Positions 1 through 6,276 of a stretch of 9,445 nt of DNA are shown piece after piece. The stretch lies in the NCBI GenBank assembly GCA_946479825.1, contig CAMLHU010000064.1, forward strand, positions 1 to 9,445, read 5' to 3'. Positions within the stretch are counted from its first letter, which is position 1; each line of letters begins with the position of its first letter. The translations under genes were made by a program, and so were the position numbers. Below the pieces are notes generated by a model. That model had not been told where the DNA came from and made no database searches. It saw only the letters and a list, made by a program, of their open reading frames with translations. Origin of the DNA: an uncultured Gemmatimonadota bacterium. GTDB taxonomy: Bacteria > Gemmatimonadota > Gemmatimonadetes > Gemmatimonadales > GWC2-71-9.

Positions 1-934
1 CGTGCGAGTGGCCGTGGCCGGCCGCGGCGAGCGCCTCCGGCTCGACCTCCGGGCAGGGCCCGCCAGTCTCGAGCTGCACGGTCACGTGGCCGATGCCGAG
101 GCCGGCCACGGCGCGCTGGATGGCCGGAAGCACGTCGGGGTGGGCGTGGAGGTCCGGGACCACTGCGTGCCCGCTCATCGCCACGAACCCGCTGGTGACG
201 GTCCAGACGTGGAGGTCGTGCACCGCCGTGACCCCGGGGACGTCGAGGATCCGGGCCTCCACGTCGCCCAGGGTCAGGTGCGCGGGGACGCTCTCGAGGA
301 GCACGTCCACGCTCTCCCGGATGAGCCGCCAGGCGCCTCCCAGCACCAGCAGGGCGATCGCGATCGAGATGATCGGGTCGGCGAGGGTCCAGCCGGTGGT
401 CAGGATGATGACACCGGCCGCGATGGCGCCGAGCGAGCCCAGGGCGTCGCCGAGCACGTGGAGGTACGCCGCCCGGACATTGAGGTTCTCGGTGTGGCCG
501 CCATGGAGGATCCGGAGCGAGGCGAGGTTGGCCACGAGGCCCACCGTGGCGACCACGAACAGGACCGTGCCGTGCACCGGCGGCGGCGCCCGGAAGCGCC
601 CCACGGCCTCGACCACGATCCACGCCGCGATGGCGAAGAGCGCAGCCCCGTTCACCAGCGCCCCCAGGATCTCGAGGCGATAGTAGCCGTAGGTGCGGGT
701 GGCCGTGGCCGGCCGCGCCGCCATCCCCGCCGCGAAGAGCGAGAGTCCCACCGCGGCGACGTCGGTCAGCATGTGGCCCGCGTCCGCGAGGAGCGCCAGC
801 GACCCGCTCACGAACCCGCCCACCGCCTCGACCCCGCAGATCGCCACGGTGAGGCCGAGCACCCACCAGAGGCGCCGGGTCAGGGTCCGCTGCACGCGCG
901 CGGTGCAGGGGTCGGGGGAGATCGGTGTGGGCAT
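1..934 (-). CDS. Cation diffusion facilitator (CzcD/ZitB-like) metal exporter, 3' end cut by window
   Basis: Inner-membrane antiporter expected to export Zn2+ (possibly Cd2+, Co2+ or Fe2+) in exchange for protons. Reading back from the ATG at 934 gives 311 residues with no stop before the window edge. About six hydrophobic helices lie near residues 22-42, 45-68, 88-108, 122-142, 155-178 and 184-202. The paired metal-site motifs of the family are visible: HMLTD in helix 2 (H54, D58) and HVLGD in helix 5 (H159, D163). A cytoplasmic ZT-dimer domain follows (about 212-290) with the typical HDLHVW at 239-244. The last visible residues are HGHSH, the start of a His-rich tail that runs off the window. 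The H/D-H/D set in helices 2 and 5 suits Zn2+/Cd2+ rather than Mn2+; this is an inference from known members. The start has no clear Shine-Dalgarno, but no other Met occurs before residue 55, which is inside helix 2. It is divergent from the CNNM gene. Family certain, substrate not. Confidence 0.95.
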   Translation of the reverse strand, partial: MPTPISPDPCTARVQRTLTRRLWWVLGLTVAICGVEAVGGFVSGSLALLADAGHMLTDVAAVGLSLFAAGMAARPATATRTYGYYRLEILGALVNGAALFAIAAWIVVEAVGRFRAPPPVHGTVLFVVATVGLVANLASLRILHGGHTENLNVRAAYLHVLGDALGSLGAIAAGVIILTTGWTLADPIISIAIALLVLGGAWRLIRESVDVLLESVPAHLTLGDVEARILDVPGVTAVHDLHVWTVTSGFVAMSGHAVVPDLHAHPDVLPAIQRAVAGLGIGHVTVQLETGGPCPEVEPEALAAAGHGHSH

Positions 935-946
935 TGAGAGTGGTCG

Positions 947-974
947 TTATCCGCTATCCGTTATCCGCTATCCG
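947..974. repeat. Four tandem 7-bp units (YTATCCG) upstream of the CDF gene
   Basis: TTATCCGCTATCCG occurs twice head-to-tail, which makes four consecutive heptamers alternating TTATCCG and CTATCCG. The array ends 12 bp before the start codon of the CDF gene, so it lies in that gene's 5' untranslated region or promoter. On the coding strand it reads as repeated CGGATAR. No protein is encoded. It could be a slippage-prone microsatellite or a degenerate operator array. Confidence 0.85.
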
Positions 975-990
975 TACGGGGCGGCGGAGA

Positions 991-1023
991 GATCTTTCGG
1001 TCGCTCCGCTCCCTCAGGATGAC
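991..1023. repeat. Imperfect hairpin segment resembling a dispersed intergenic repeat
   Basis: The segment begins GATCTTTCGG and ends CCCTCAGGATGAC. The ends can pair imperfectly: A992-T1020, T993-A1019, C994-G1018, a T-G wobble, T996-A1016, then G999-C1013 and G1000-C1012, with two mismatches between. From memory it resembles the short 'CTTCG...CTCAGGATGAC' hairpin elements scattered in spacers of several high-GC phyla; I could not check this. No U-run follows, so it is not a standard intrinsic terminator, and it sits between divergent genes where a terminator is not expected. Confidence 0.45.
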
Positions 1024-1060
1024 CCGCCGGCTCCCACGTCCTTCCCTGACCCCAGCCCCA

Positions 1061-1108
1061 CTGACCCACTGACCCACTGACCCACTGACCCACTCACCCA
1101 CCGACCCA
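1061..1108. repeat. 8-bp tandem array (CTGACCCA)n
   Basis: Four perfect CTGACCCA copies fill 1061-1092. Two copies with one substitution each follow: CTCACCCA at 1093-1100 and CCGACCCA at 1101-1108. A more decayed unit follows at 1109-1116, and decayed material also precedes the array (about 1047-1060). The period of 8 is out of phase with codons and no frame looks protein-like. It lies in the divergent spacer between the CDF gene and the CNNM gene, about 50 bp before the CNNM start. The gradient from perfect to decayed copies suggests slippage with decay at the edges. Confidence 0.88.
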
Positions 1109-1124
1109 TCAACCTACCCTCCCA

Positions 1125-1152
1125 TTTCATCCCCGGGCAACGGCGCTATACA
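1125..1152 (+). promoter_or_regulatory. Candidate promoter for the CNNM/CBS gene, possibly leaderless
   Basis: TATACA at 1147-1152 is a good match to a sigma-70 -10 box. TTTCAT at 1125-1130, 16 bp upstream, is a poor -35. The expected transcription start, about 7 bp after the -10, falls at roughly 1159-1161, on or next to the ATG at 1161. The sequence just before the ATG has no purine-rich Shine-Dalgarno. The two observations together suggest a leaderless mRNA. Prediction only. Confidence 0.35.
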
Positions 1153-1160
1153 CTTCATTA

Positions 1161-2477
1161 ATGGAAAACGGCGCCCCTCCCTCCATCGCCTTCGGGCTGG
1201 TTTCGGTGCTCCTGCTGGTCGCGGCGAATGCGTTCTTCGTCGCGGCGGAGTTCGCGTTGGTGGGAATCCGGCGCTCGCGCATCGAGGAGCTGGTCCAGCA
1301 GGGTCACCGGCGCGGACTCCTCATCCGCAACGTGGTGCACCACCTCGACCGCTATATCTCCGCCACCCAGCTCGGCATCACGCTGGCCTCCCTCGGCCTG
1401 GGCTGGGTGGGCGAACCCGCGCTGGCGCGGCTCTTCGAAGGGTGGTTCGCCTGGCTCCCGGCGGCGCTCCGCGCCTGGGCCACCCACGGCGCCGCGGCGA
1501 CGATCGCCTTCGCGCTCATCACCACGCTCCACATCGTCCTGGGCGAGCTCGTCCCCAAGGCGCTCGCCATCGCCTACCCCGAACGGGTGACGAGCGTCGC
1601 GGTCCGCCCCCTCGCCGCCTTCGCGTGGCTCATGGCCGGGCCGATCGCGGTGCTGAACGGCGCCGCTTGGTGGCTGCTCCGCCGCATCGGGCTCGAGAAG
1701 CACACGGGACACGGACAGCTCCATTCCCCCGAGGAGCTCCGGATCCTGGTCGAGCAGAGCGAGGAGGCGGGGAGCCTCGGCCGCGAGGACGCCCGGCTGC
1801 TCGAGGGGGTGTTCGAGTTCAGCGAGAAGAACGCCGAGCAGGTGATGACGCCGCGCACCCAGATGACGGCGCTCGAGGCCGACCTGCCGGTGGCCGAGGC
1901 GGCGCGGATCGTCGCGGCGACCGGGCGGTCGCGCTACCCCGTCTATGAGCAGTCGCTCGACGACGTGGTGGGGGTGGTCCACGCCAAGGCCATCCTGGCC
2001 GCGCTGCAGCAGGATCCGGCCCAGCCGGTGCGCGGACTGATGCGACCGCCGCTCTTCGTGCCGGGCACCCGCGAGGTCGAGGACGTGCTCGCCGACATGA
2101 AGCGGCTCAAGACCCATCTGGCGCTCGTGCTCGACGAGTACGGCGGCACCGCCGGTCTCGTGACGATGGAGGACCTGCTGGAGGAGATCGTCGGGCCGAT
2201 CGAGGACGAGTACGACCGCGCCGAACGGCCGGTCGCCGGCGGGGACGGCGCGCTGATGCTCGACGGTGCGACCCCGATCGGCGAGGTCAACGAGCGGCTC
2301 GACCTCTCGCTCGACGACGCCGAGTACTCCACCCTCGGCGGCTATCTCTTCGGCCAGCTCGGCCGGCTCCCGATCGTCGGCGACCGGGTGAGCGTCGACG
2401 GCCGGGAGTTCGAGATTGCAGAGATGGAGGGGCGGCGGGTGAAGCGGGTGAAGGTCGCGACGGGCGGGAGACGGTGA
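1161..2477 (+). CDS. CNNM/CBS/CorC_HlyC membrane protein ('hemolysin family', TlyC/CorC-like)
   Basis: Integral membrane protein of 438 residues in the family usually annotated as hemolysin or Mg2+/Co2+ efflux protein (CNNM/CorC/MpfA relatives). Best-supported role: divalent cation, mainly Mg2+, export; true haemolysis is doubtful. Domain order is an N-terminal CNNM transmembrane domain (about 1-195) with hydrophobic helices near 9-29, 112-131 and 142-165 and the family-like GELVPKALAIAYP at 128-140. A CBS pair follows (about 220-345), with VMTPR at 228-232 and the hallmark DEYGGTAGLVTMEDLLEEIVG at 325-345. The C-terminal CorC_HlyC domain spans about 355-435 (TLGGYLFGQLGRLPIVGD at 391-408). 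Length is normal for the family. ATG 1161 lies just before the first helix; there is no obvious ribosome binding site. The gene is divergent from a CDF exporter and convergent with pdxA. Family is certain; substrate and direction of transport are inferred. Confidence 0.95.
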   Translation: MENGAPPSIAFGLVSVLLLVAANAFFVAAEFALVGIRRSRIEELVQQGHRRGLLIRNVVHHLDRYISATQLGITLASLGLGWVGEPALARLFEGWFAWLPAALRAWATHGAAATIAFALITTLHIVLGELVPKALAIAYPERVTSVAVRPLAAFAWLMAGPIAVLNGAAWWLLRRIGLEKHTGHGQLHSPEELRILVEQSEEAGSLGREDARLLEGVFEFSEKNAEQVMTPRTQMTALEADLPVAEAARIVAATGRSRYPVYEQSLDDVVGVVHAKAILAALQQDPAQPVRGLMRPPLFVPGTREVEDVLADMKRLKTHLALVLDEYGGTAGLVTMEDLLEEIVGPIEDEYDRAERPVAGGDGALMLDGATPIGEVNERLDLSLDDAEYSTLGGYLFGQLGRLPIVGDRVSVDGREFEIAEMEGRRVKRVKVATGGRR

Positions 2478-2484
2478 ACTTTTG

Positions 2485-2578
2485 GGTGAGCAGCAGGCGG
2501 TGGCGGTAAGCAGCGAGCGGGGCGCCGACCGGGATCTCGACCGGCGCCCTGCTCACTGCTTACCGCTCCCCGCTCACC
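2485..2578. repeat. Long imperfect palindrome filling the convergent spacer
   Basis: The left arm starts GGTGAGC (2485-2491) and the right arm ends GCTCACC (2572-2578). GCGGTAAGCAG (2503-2513) pairs exactly with CTGCTTACCGC (2556-2566). GGCGCCG (2521-2527) pairs exactly with CGGCGCC (2542-2548), around a short centre containing GATC. The left arm carries about 6 extra bases. The arms are built from 7-bp units: GGTAAGC and AGCGAGC on the left; CTGCTCA, CTGCTTA, CCGCTCC and CCGCTCA on the right. It covers nearly all of the spacer between the CNNM stop and the pdxA stop and includes the pdxA stop codon. It could act as a bidirectional transcription barrier. No U-run follows the stem on either strand, so it is not a textbook intrinsic terminator. 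Confidence 0.8.
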
Positions 2579-3494
2579 GACCCACGCCCACCCGTCCCGC
2601 CAGCTCCGCTCCCAGCTCCAGCGCCCGCCGCATGCTCGAGGGATCGGCCTTGCCGGTGCCGGCGATGTCGAAGGCGGTGCCGTGGTCCGGCGAGGTCCGC
2701 GGGAACGGGAGGCCCAGGGTGATGTTCACCCCCTGGCCGAAGGCCGCGACCTTGATGGCCGTCATCCCGACGTCGTGATACGGCGCGAGCACGGCGTCGA
2801 ATTCCCCGCGCATCGCGCGGACGAACACCGTGTCCGCCGGGAGCGGGCCGGCGGCGCCGAGCGCCTTGGCGGCGGGGGCGAGGATCCGCGCCTCCTCGTC
2901 GCCGAAGAGCCCCTGCTCGCCGGCGTGGGGGTTCACGGCGCAGACCGCGAGGCGCGGTTCCGCGATGCCGAACCACTCGCGCAGCGCGCGCCGGGTGACC
3001 TGCCCCGTCCGCACCACGCGGTCGGTGGTGAGGAGCACGGGCACGTCGCGGAAGGGCACGTGGGTGGTGACGAGGACGACGCGGAGTCGGTCAGCGGCGA
3101 GCATCATCGCCACCGGTACGTCGCCCGCGAGGTGGGCGAGCCACTCGGTATGGCCGGGATACGGAAAGCCGGCGAGGTGCAGCGCGTGCTTCTCGACCGG
3201 GGCGGTGACGATCGCGTCCACCTCGCCCGCGAGCGCCAGCCGGGCGGCGGCCTCGACGGCGTGGCCGGCGAGCTTCCCGGCCCGAACGGCGCGGGGGCGG
3301 TCGGCGGGGTGTTCCCCGCTTCCCGCCCCCCAGGTCCCGACGCTCACCCGTCGCGCGGCCGGCAACCCGGCGATCTGGTCCTCCGCGCCGACCAGCGTCA
3401 CCTCCGCCGCGAGCGGCGGCTCGAGCGCGCGGGCCACGATCTCCGGTCCGATCCCGCGCGGGTCGCCGAGCGTGACGGCGATCCGGGGGGTCAC
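2574..3494 (-). CDS. pdxA: 4-hydroxythreonine-4-phosphate dehydrogenase PdxA
   Basis: Cytosolic NAD+- and metal-dependent enzyme of DXP-dependent vitamin B6 synthesis. It oxidises 4-phosphohydroxy-L-threonine; the product decarboxylates to 3-amino-2-oxopropyl phosphate, used by PdxJ. The 306 residues begin at GTG 3494, right before the N-terminal TLGDPRGIGPE (8-18). Other landmarks are VTAPV (96-100), PGHTEW (113-118), TTHVPF (143-148), NPHAGE (188-193), PYHDVGM (238-244) and a long conserved block with GVNITLGLP (255-263) and RTSPDHGTAFDIAG (266-279). H145, H190 and H240 match by spacing the three metal-binding histidines of E. coli PdxA (H166, H211, H266). It is slightly shorter than the E. 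coli enzyme (329). GTG overlaps the surA stop in GTGA, implying translational coupling; a GAGG lies about 10 nt upstream. The open frame continues upstream of this start, but that extension is out of frame with surA and has no PdxA character. Oddities: GDPRG where GDPAG is usual, and HDVGM where HDQG is usual. Confidence 0.95.
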   Translation of the reverse strand: MTPRIAVTLGDPRGIGPEIVARALEPPLAAEVTLVGAEDQIAGLPAARRVSVGTWGAGSGEHPADRPRAVRAGKLAGHAVEAAARLALAGEVDAIVTAPVEKHALHLAGFPYPGHTEWLAHLAGDVPVAMMLAADRLRVVLVTTHVPFRDVPVLLTTDRVVRTGQVTRRALREWFGIAEPRLAVCAVNPHAGEQGLFGDEEARILAPAAKALGAAGPLPADTVFVRAMRGEFDAVLAPYHDVGMTAIKVAAFGQGVNITLGLPFPRTSPDHGTAFDIAGTGKADPSSMRRALELGAELAGRVGVGR

Positions 3495-4810
3495 GAACCG
3501 CGGACCTCGACGTAGTTGTCGCGCCGCAGCCGGGCAAGGTAGCGCTGGATCGCGAGCTGCTTGCCGAGCGGGGTGCGGAGCTGGTCCACCTCGTCCTCGA
3601 ACCGCATCGGCCCCGCCGGCCGCCGGCCGGTGATGAGCGCGAACGCCCACTTGGTCCGGAGCGAGTCGGTCGGGTTGGTGAGCGCGAACACCGGCGTCAC
3701 CGCGCCCGAGTCGGCCGACACCACCGGCGCGTATGCGGCCGGGAGCTGGTCCACGTCCACCATGTCGAACGACCGCTCCTCCGACGAATCCGAATAGATC
3801 CGCTGCAGCGAGTCGAACGACGCGCCGGCGACGACCGCAGCCCTGAGCGCATCGGCGCGCGCGTGCGCCGAGTCGGCCTCGGCCGCGGTGACCGCCGGCA
3901 TGATGAGGATGTGGCGGGCCTGGACCTCCGTCGGCTGCACCCGCTCCACCTGGAGCACGTGGAACCCGTACGGCGTCTGCACCGGATCGGAGATGACGCC
4001 CGGCTTGAGCCGGAAGGCGATGTCGTCGAACGCCCGCACCATCTGCCCGCGCCGGAACCACCCCAGCTCGCCGCCCTGGTCCTTCGACCCGGGATCCTGG
4101 GAGAAGCGCTTGGCCGCCTGGGCGAAGTCGGCGCCGGCGCGGATGGCCTTGGCGATGGAATCGGCGGTGGCGCGCGCCGTCGCCAGCGCGGCCGGCGAGG
4201 GCCGCGGCGCCACCACCAGCTGCTTGAACGCCACCCCGGCCTTCCGCATCGGCTTGTCCGGGGCGGCGTTGAAGTACGCCCGGAGCTCCTGCTCGGTCGG
4301 CGTGACCGGCTTGAGCTTGCCGCCGCTGAACAGCGCGTCCATCAGGCGGTTCTGCAGCAGCGTCCGCCGCTGCTGGTCGGTGAGCCACCGGCGGTACTCC
4401 TCCGGCGACCCGAACCCGGCCTTCTTGAGCTCGTTCTTGTAGTCCACTTCCGAGACGAAGCTGCTCCGCACCTTGCGCACCAGCTGGTCCACCGCGTCGG
4501 CCACCTCTTCGTCGGTGACCTGGATGGTGGTGTCGCGCTCGGCCTGCTGGACGAGGAGCTCCTCGTCGACCAGGTCGCTCACCACCTTCTGCTGGTAGGC
4601 GCGGAGCGAGTCGGGCGCGGTCGGCACCCGCTCCCCCGACTGCTGGCGGGAGAAGATGTTCTCCTGGACCTGCGACTCGAGGATCGGGGTGTTGCCCACC
4701 ACCGCCACGACGCGGTCCACCGTCTCCCCGGAGTCGCCGGGCTGCTGCGCCCGGAGGCCGGCGGGGAGGAGGAGGACGAGCGCCGCGGCGGCGGCGAGCC
4801 GGCGCCGCAT
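3491..4810 (-). CDS. surA: SurA-like periplasmic peptidyl-prolyl isomerase/chaperone
   Basis: Predicted periplasmic chaperone and parvulin-type PPIase that helps outer-membrane proteins fold. From ATG 4810 it has 439 residues. The Sec signal peptide is RRR, then an Ala/Leu-rich core, with probable cleavage after LRA before QQ (about residue 21). A SurA N-terminal chaperone domain follows (about 30-165; DRVVAVVGNTPILESQV near 32-48). The first parvulin domain (about 191-291) has SQDPGSKDQGGELGWF and PYGFHVLQVE. A second, degenerate parvulin-like domain (about 295-400) starts ARHILIMP. A C-terminal helix ends YLARLRRDNYVEVRG, much like SurA proteins. The start is TGATG, the ATG sharing an A with the stop of the upstream PPIase gene. 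A GTG one codon earlier (4813) is possible but less likely. The 3' end overlaps pdxA by 4 nt; surA-pdxA adjacency supports the name. The first domain lacks the usual early histidine and the second lacks the usual late one, so PPIase activity may be lost. Confidence 0.9.
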   Translation of the reverse strand: MRRRLAAAAALVLLLPAGLRAQQPGDSGETVDRVVAVVGNTPILESQVQENIFSRQQSGERVPTAPDSLRAYQQKVVSDLVDEELLVQQAERDTTIQVTDEEVADAVDQLVRKVRSSFVSEVDYKNELKKAGFGSPEEYRRWLTDQQRRTLLQNRLMDALFSGGKLKPVTPTEQELRAYFNAAPDKPMRKAGVAFKQLVVAPRPSPAALATARATADSIAKAIRAGADFAQAAKRFSQDPGSKDQGGELGWFRRGQMVRAFDDIAFRLKPGVISDPVQTPYGFHVLQVERVQPTEVQARHILIMPAVTAAEADSAHARADALRAAVVAGASFDSLQRIYSDSSEERSFDMVDVDQLPAAYAPVVSADSGAVTPVFALTNPTDSLRTKWAFALITGRRPAGPMRFEDEVDQLRTPLGKQLAIQRYLARLRRDNYVEVRGS

Positions 4811-6276
4811 CACTTCTTGGCCGGCGCCTGCGGCGGGACCTGCCCCTGCATGCCCGGCGGCAACTGGCTGGGCGGCAGCTGGCCGTTGGCCTTGGCGGCG
4901 CTGTCCGCCTTGGCCTCGGACTTGGCCTGGGCCGCGAGCGCGAGCTCCACGGCGCGGTCCACGCCCTGGTTGTCGATCCGGCTCGCGAGCCGGTCACGGA
5001 GATACGAGCTCATCGGCCCCGGGATCGGCACCAGCCGCCCCGCGCGCCGGAAGCCCGTGTCGAGGTAGGTCGCGACCTGCAGCGCCGCCGCCTTCTCGCG
5101 CTCCGCCTGCGGCACCTTGGGGTCGGTGATGTCGGCGCCCAGGCCCATCGCGGCCCGGATGCTGTCCACGCCGGCCCGGTAGTTCTGCTGCAGCGCCGCC
5201 CAGTCGGTCGCGCTCAGGTGGATGCCGTGCTGGCGCGCGTCGTCCACGAGGAGGGCGTTCTGCGCCACGGCGCGGATGAACTCGACCACCTGGGTGTCGC
5301 GGGCGGCGGAGAGCTGGGCCATCATCTGGCTCGGCAGCGCCGCGGCCCACTTGAGCATCTCGCGCACGGTCAGCCCGCCGCGGTCGAAGCTCGCCAGTTC
5401 CTTCGAGGAGTTGCGGTAGCCGTCGCGGTCCTGCATCGCCCGGCGGAGCAGCGCCGCGGCGCTCCCGGCCACCTTGAGGTGGCGCGAGCTCGCGAGCGAA
5501 TCCATGTACACCGAGTCGAGCCGGAACCCGGCGCGCTGCACCAGGTTCTGCAGCAGCCGCGCCCGGGCCTCGGGCAGCGTCGGCCGGCGCAGGATGTGGT
5601 AGCCGTACGGGCTCTCGACGATGCCGCTCATCTGCCCCGGTGCCAGCGTCCACGCGGCGCTGTCGAACGAGGTGACGAACGCCCCACGCGGGCTGGGCGG
5701 CAGGTAGCCGGAGTCGGCCTTGCTGCCCGGGTCGTCCGACATCGCGGCGGCCAGCTGGCCGAAGTTGGCGCCGCTCCGGAGCCGCGACTGGATCTGCTCG
5801 ATCTTCTTCCGGGCCTTCGCCTTGACGCTGTCGGGCTCGCCCGCGGCGGCGCGCACCAGGATGTGCTGGACCACGCGCAGCGCCTCCGGGCCGGTCGCCG
5901 CATAGGCGCTGTCGGCCGAGGCGGTGGTGAGCGCGGTGCGGCGCGCGAGCAGCGTGTCGTGCCACGCGCTCCCGATCCGCTCGGTGATCTCGGGCCACAT
6001 CACCTCGGCCACGGCCGCCGAGTCGGTGGCGAGCTTGTTGTCGGCCAGGGCCTGCCCGAAGAGCTGGTTGTCCACCCAGATGTTGGCCACGAACTCCGCG
6101 GTCTCCGGCGCCAGGCGCGCGCCCTTGAGCCGGCCGAGGATGGCGGCGAGCGAGTCGGGGGTGAGGACCTGCCCGCTGGCGCTCGCGGCCTCGCGGGCGT
6201 GGGCGCTGAACATCCCCTTCACGCTGCCGCAGCCGGCGGCCGCGACGAGCCCGAGACACAGCACGATCCGACGCAT
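4810..6276 (-). CDS. PpiC/PrsA-like parvulin peptidyl-prolyl isomerase, predicted lipoprotein
   Basis: Predicted envelope-anchored PPIase/chaperone of 488 residues. The signal peptide (MRRIVLCLGLVAAAGC) ends in an AAGC lipobox with Cys16 as the lipidation site. Gly at +2 does not suggest inner-membrane retention, so the outer membrane is likely if the sorting rule of E. coli holds. A helical SurA_N-like segment (about 36-130) precedes one parvulin domain (about 132-232) with QHILV (137-141), DDPGSKADSGYL (181-192) and YGYHIL (224-229), so both usual histidine positions are present. A long helical region without recognised domain follows (about 235-450), then an Ala/Lys-rich stretch and a Gln/Pro-rich tail ending in KK. 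Ribosome binding site AGGGAGA (6281-6287) lies about 5 nt before ATG 6276, and the mfd stop TAG directly abuts the ATG. The gene overlaps surA at TGATG. Shared stretches with the SurA-like neighbour (DPGSK, PYGYH/PYGFH) suggest tandem duplication. It may act together with SurA on outer-membrane proteins; this is inferred. Confidence 0.9.
   Translation of the reverse strand: MRRIVLCLGLVAAAGCGSVKGMFSAHAREAASASGQVLTPDSLAAILGRLKGARLAPETAEFVANIWVDNQLFGQALADNKLATDSAAVAEVMWPEITERIGSAWHDTLLARRTALTTASADSAYAATGPEALRVVQHILVRAAAGEPDSVKAKARKKIEQIQSRLRSGANFGQLAAAMSDDPGSKADSGYLPPSPRGAFVTSFDSAAWTLAPGQMSGIVESPYGYHILRRPTLPEARARLLQNLVQRAGFRLDSVYMDSLASSRHLKVAGSAAALLRRAMQDRDGYRNSSKELASFDRGGLTVREMLKWAAALPSQMMAQLSAARDTQVVEFIRAVAQNALLVDDARQHGIHLSATDWAALQQNYRAGVDSIRAAMGLGADITDPKVPQAEREKAAALQVATYLDTGFRRAGRLVPIPGPMSSYLRDRLASRIDNQGVDRAVELALAAQAKSEAKADSAAKANGQLPPSQLPPGMQGQVPPQAPAKK

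Noticed and set aside
2..937. Plus-strand open frame of 311 codons and a shorter overlapping one at 93-683
   Set aside because: The minus strand over the same bases encodes a full CDF transporter with metal motifs. The plus-strand product is Arg/His/Gly/Asp-rich with no family features, a typical high-GC shadow.
1061..1108. Tandem array as a CRISPR array or an iteron origin
   Set aside because: The units are 8 bp with no spacers, and no cas or replication-initiation gene or AT-rich unwinding region lies nearby.
1158..2117. Minus-strand open frame of 319 codons opposite the CNNM gene
   Set aside because: Its product is low-complexity and charged, with no recognisable domain, while the plus strand has the complete CNNM-CBS-CorC_HlyC protein.
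2485..2578. Palindrome as a standard intrinsic terminator
   Set aside because: No run of U follows the stem in either direction; the T-run at 2481-2483 precedes the stem on the plus strand and would be A in the minus-strand transcript.
2574..4997. Single 807-codon minus-strand open frame suggesting a larger fusion protein ending in PdxA
   Set aside because: Only the last 306 codons look like PdxA. The upstream part is an Arg/Gly/Ala-rich out-of-frame reading of surA and the lipoprotein gene, and a GTG start overlaps the surA stop.
3863..5068. 401-codon plus-strand open frame opposite surA and the lipoprotein PPIase
   Set aside because: Its His/Leu/Arg/Gly-rich content mirrors the coding strand, and it has no domain or sensible start context.
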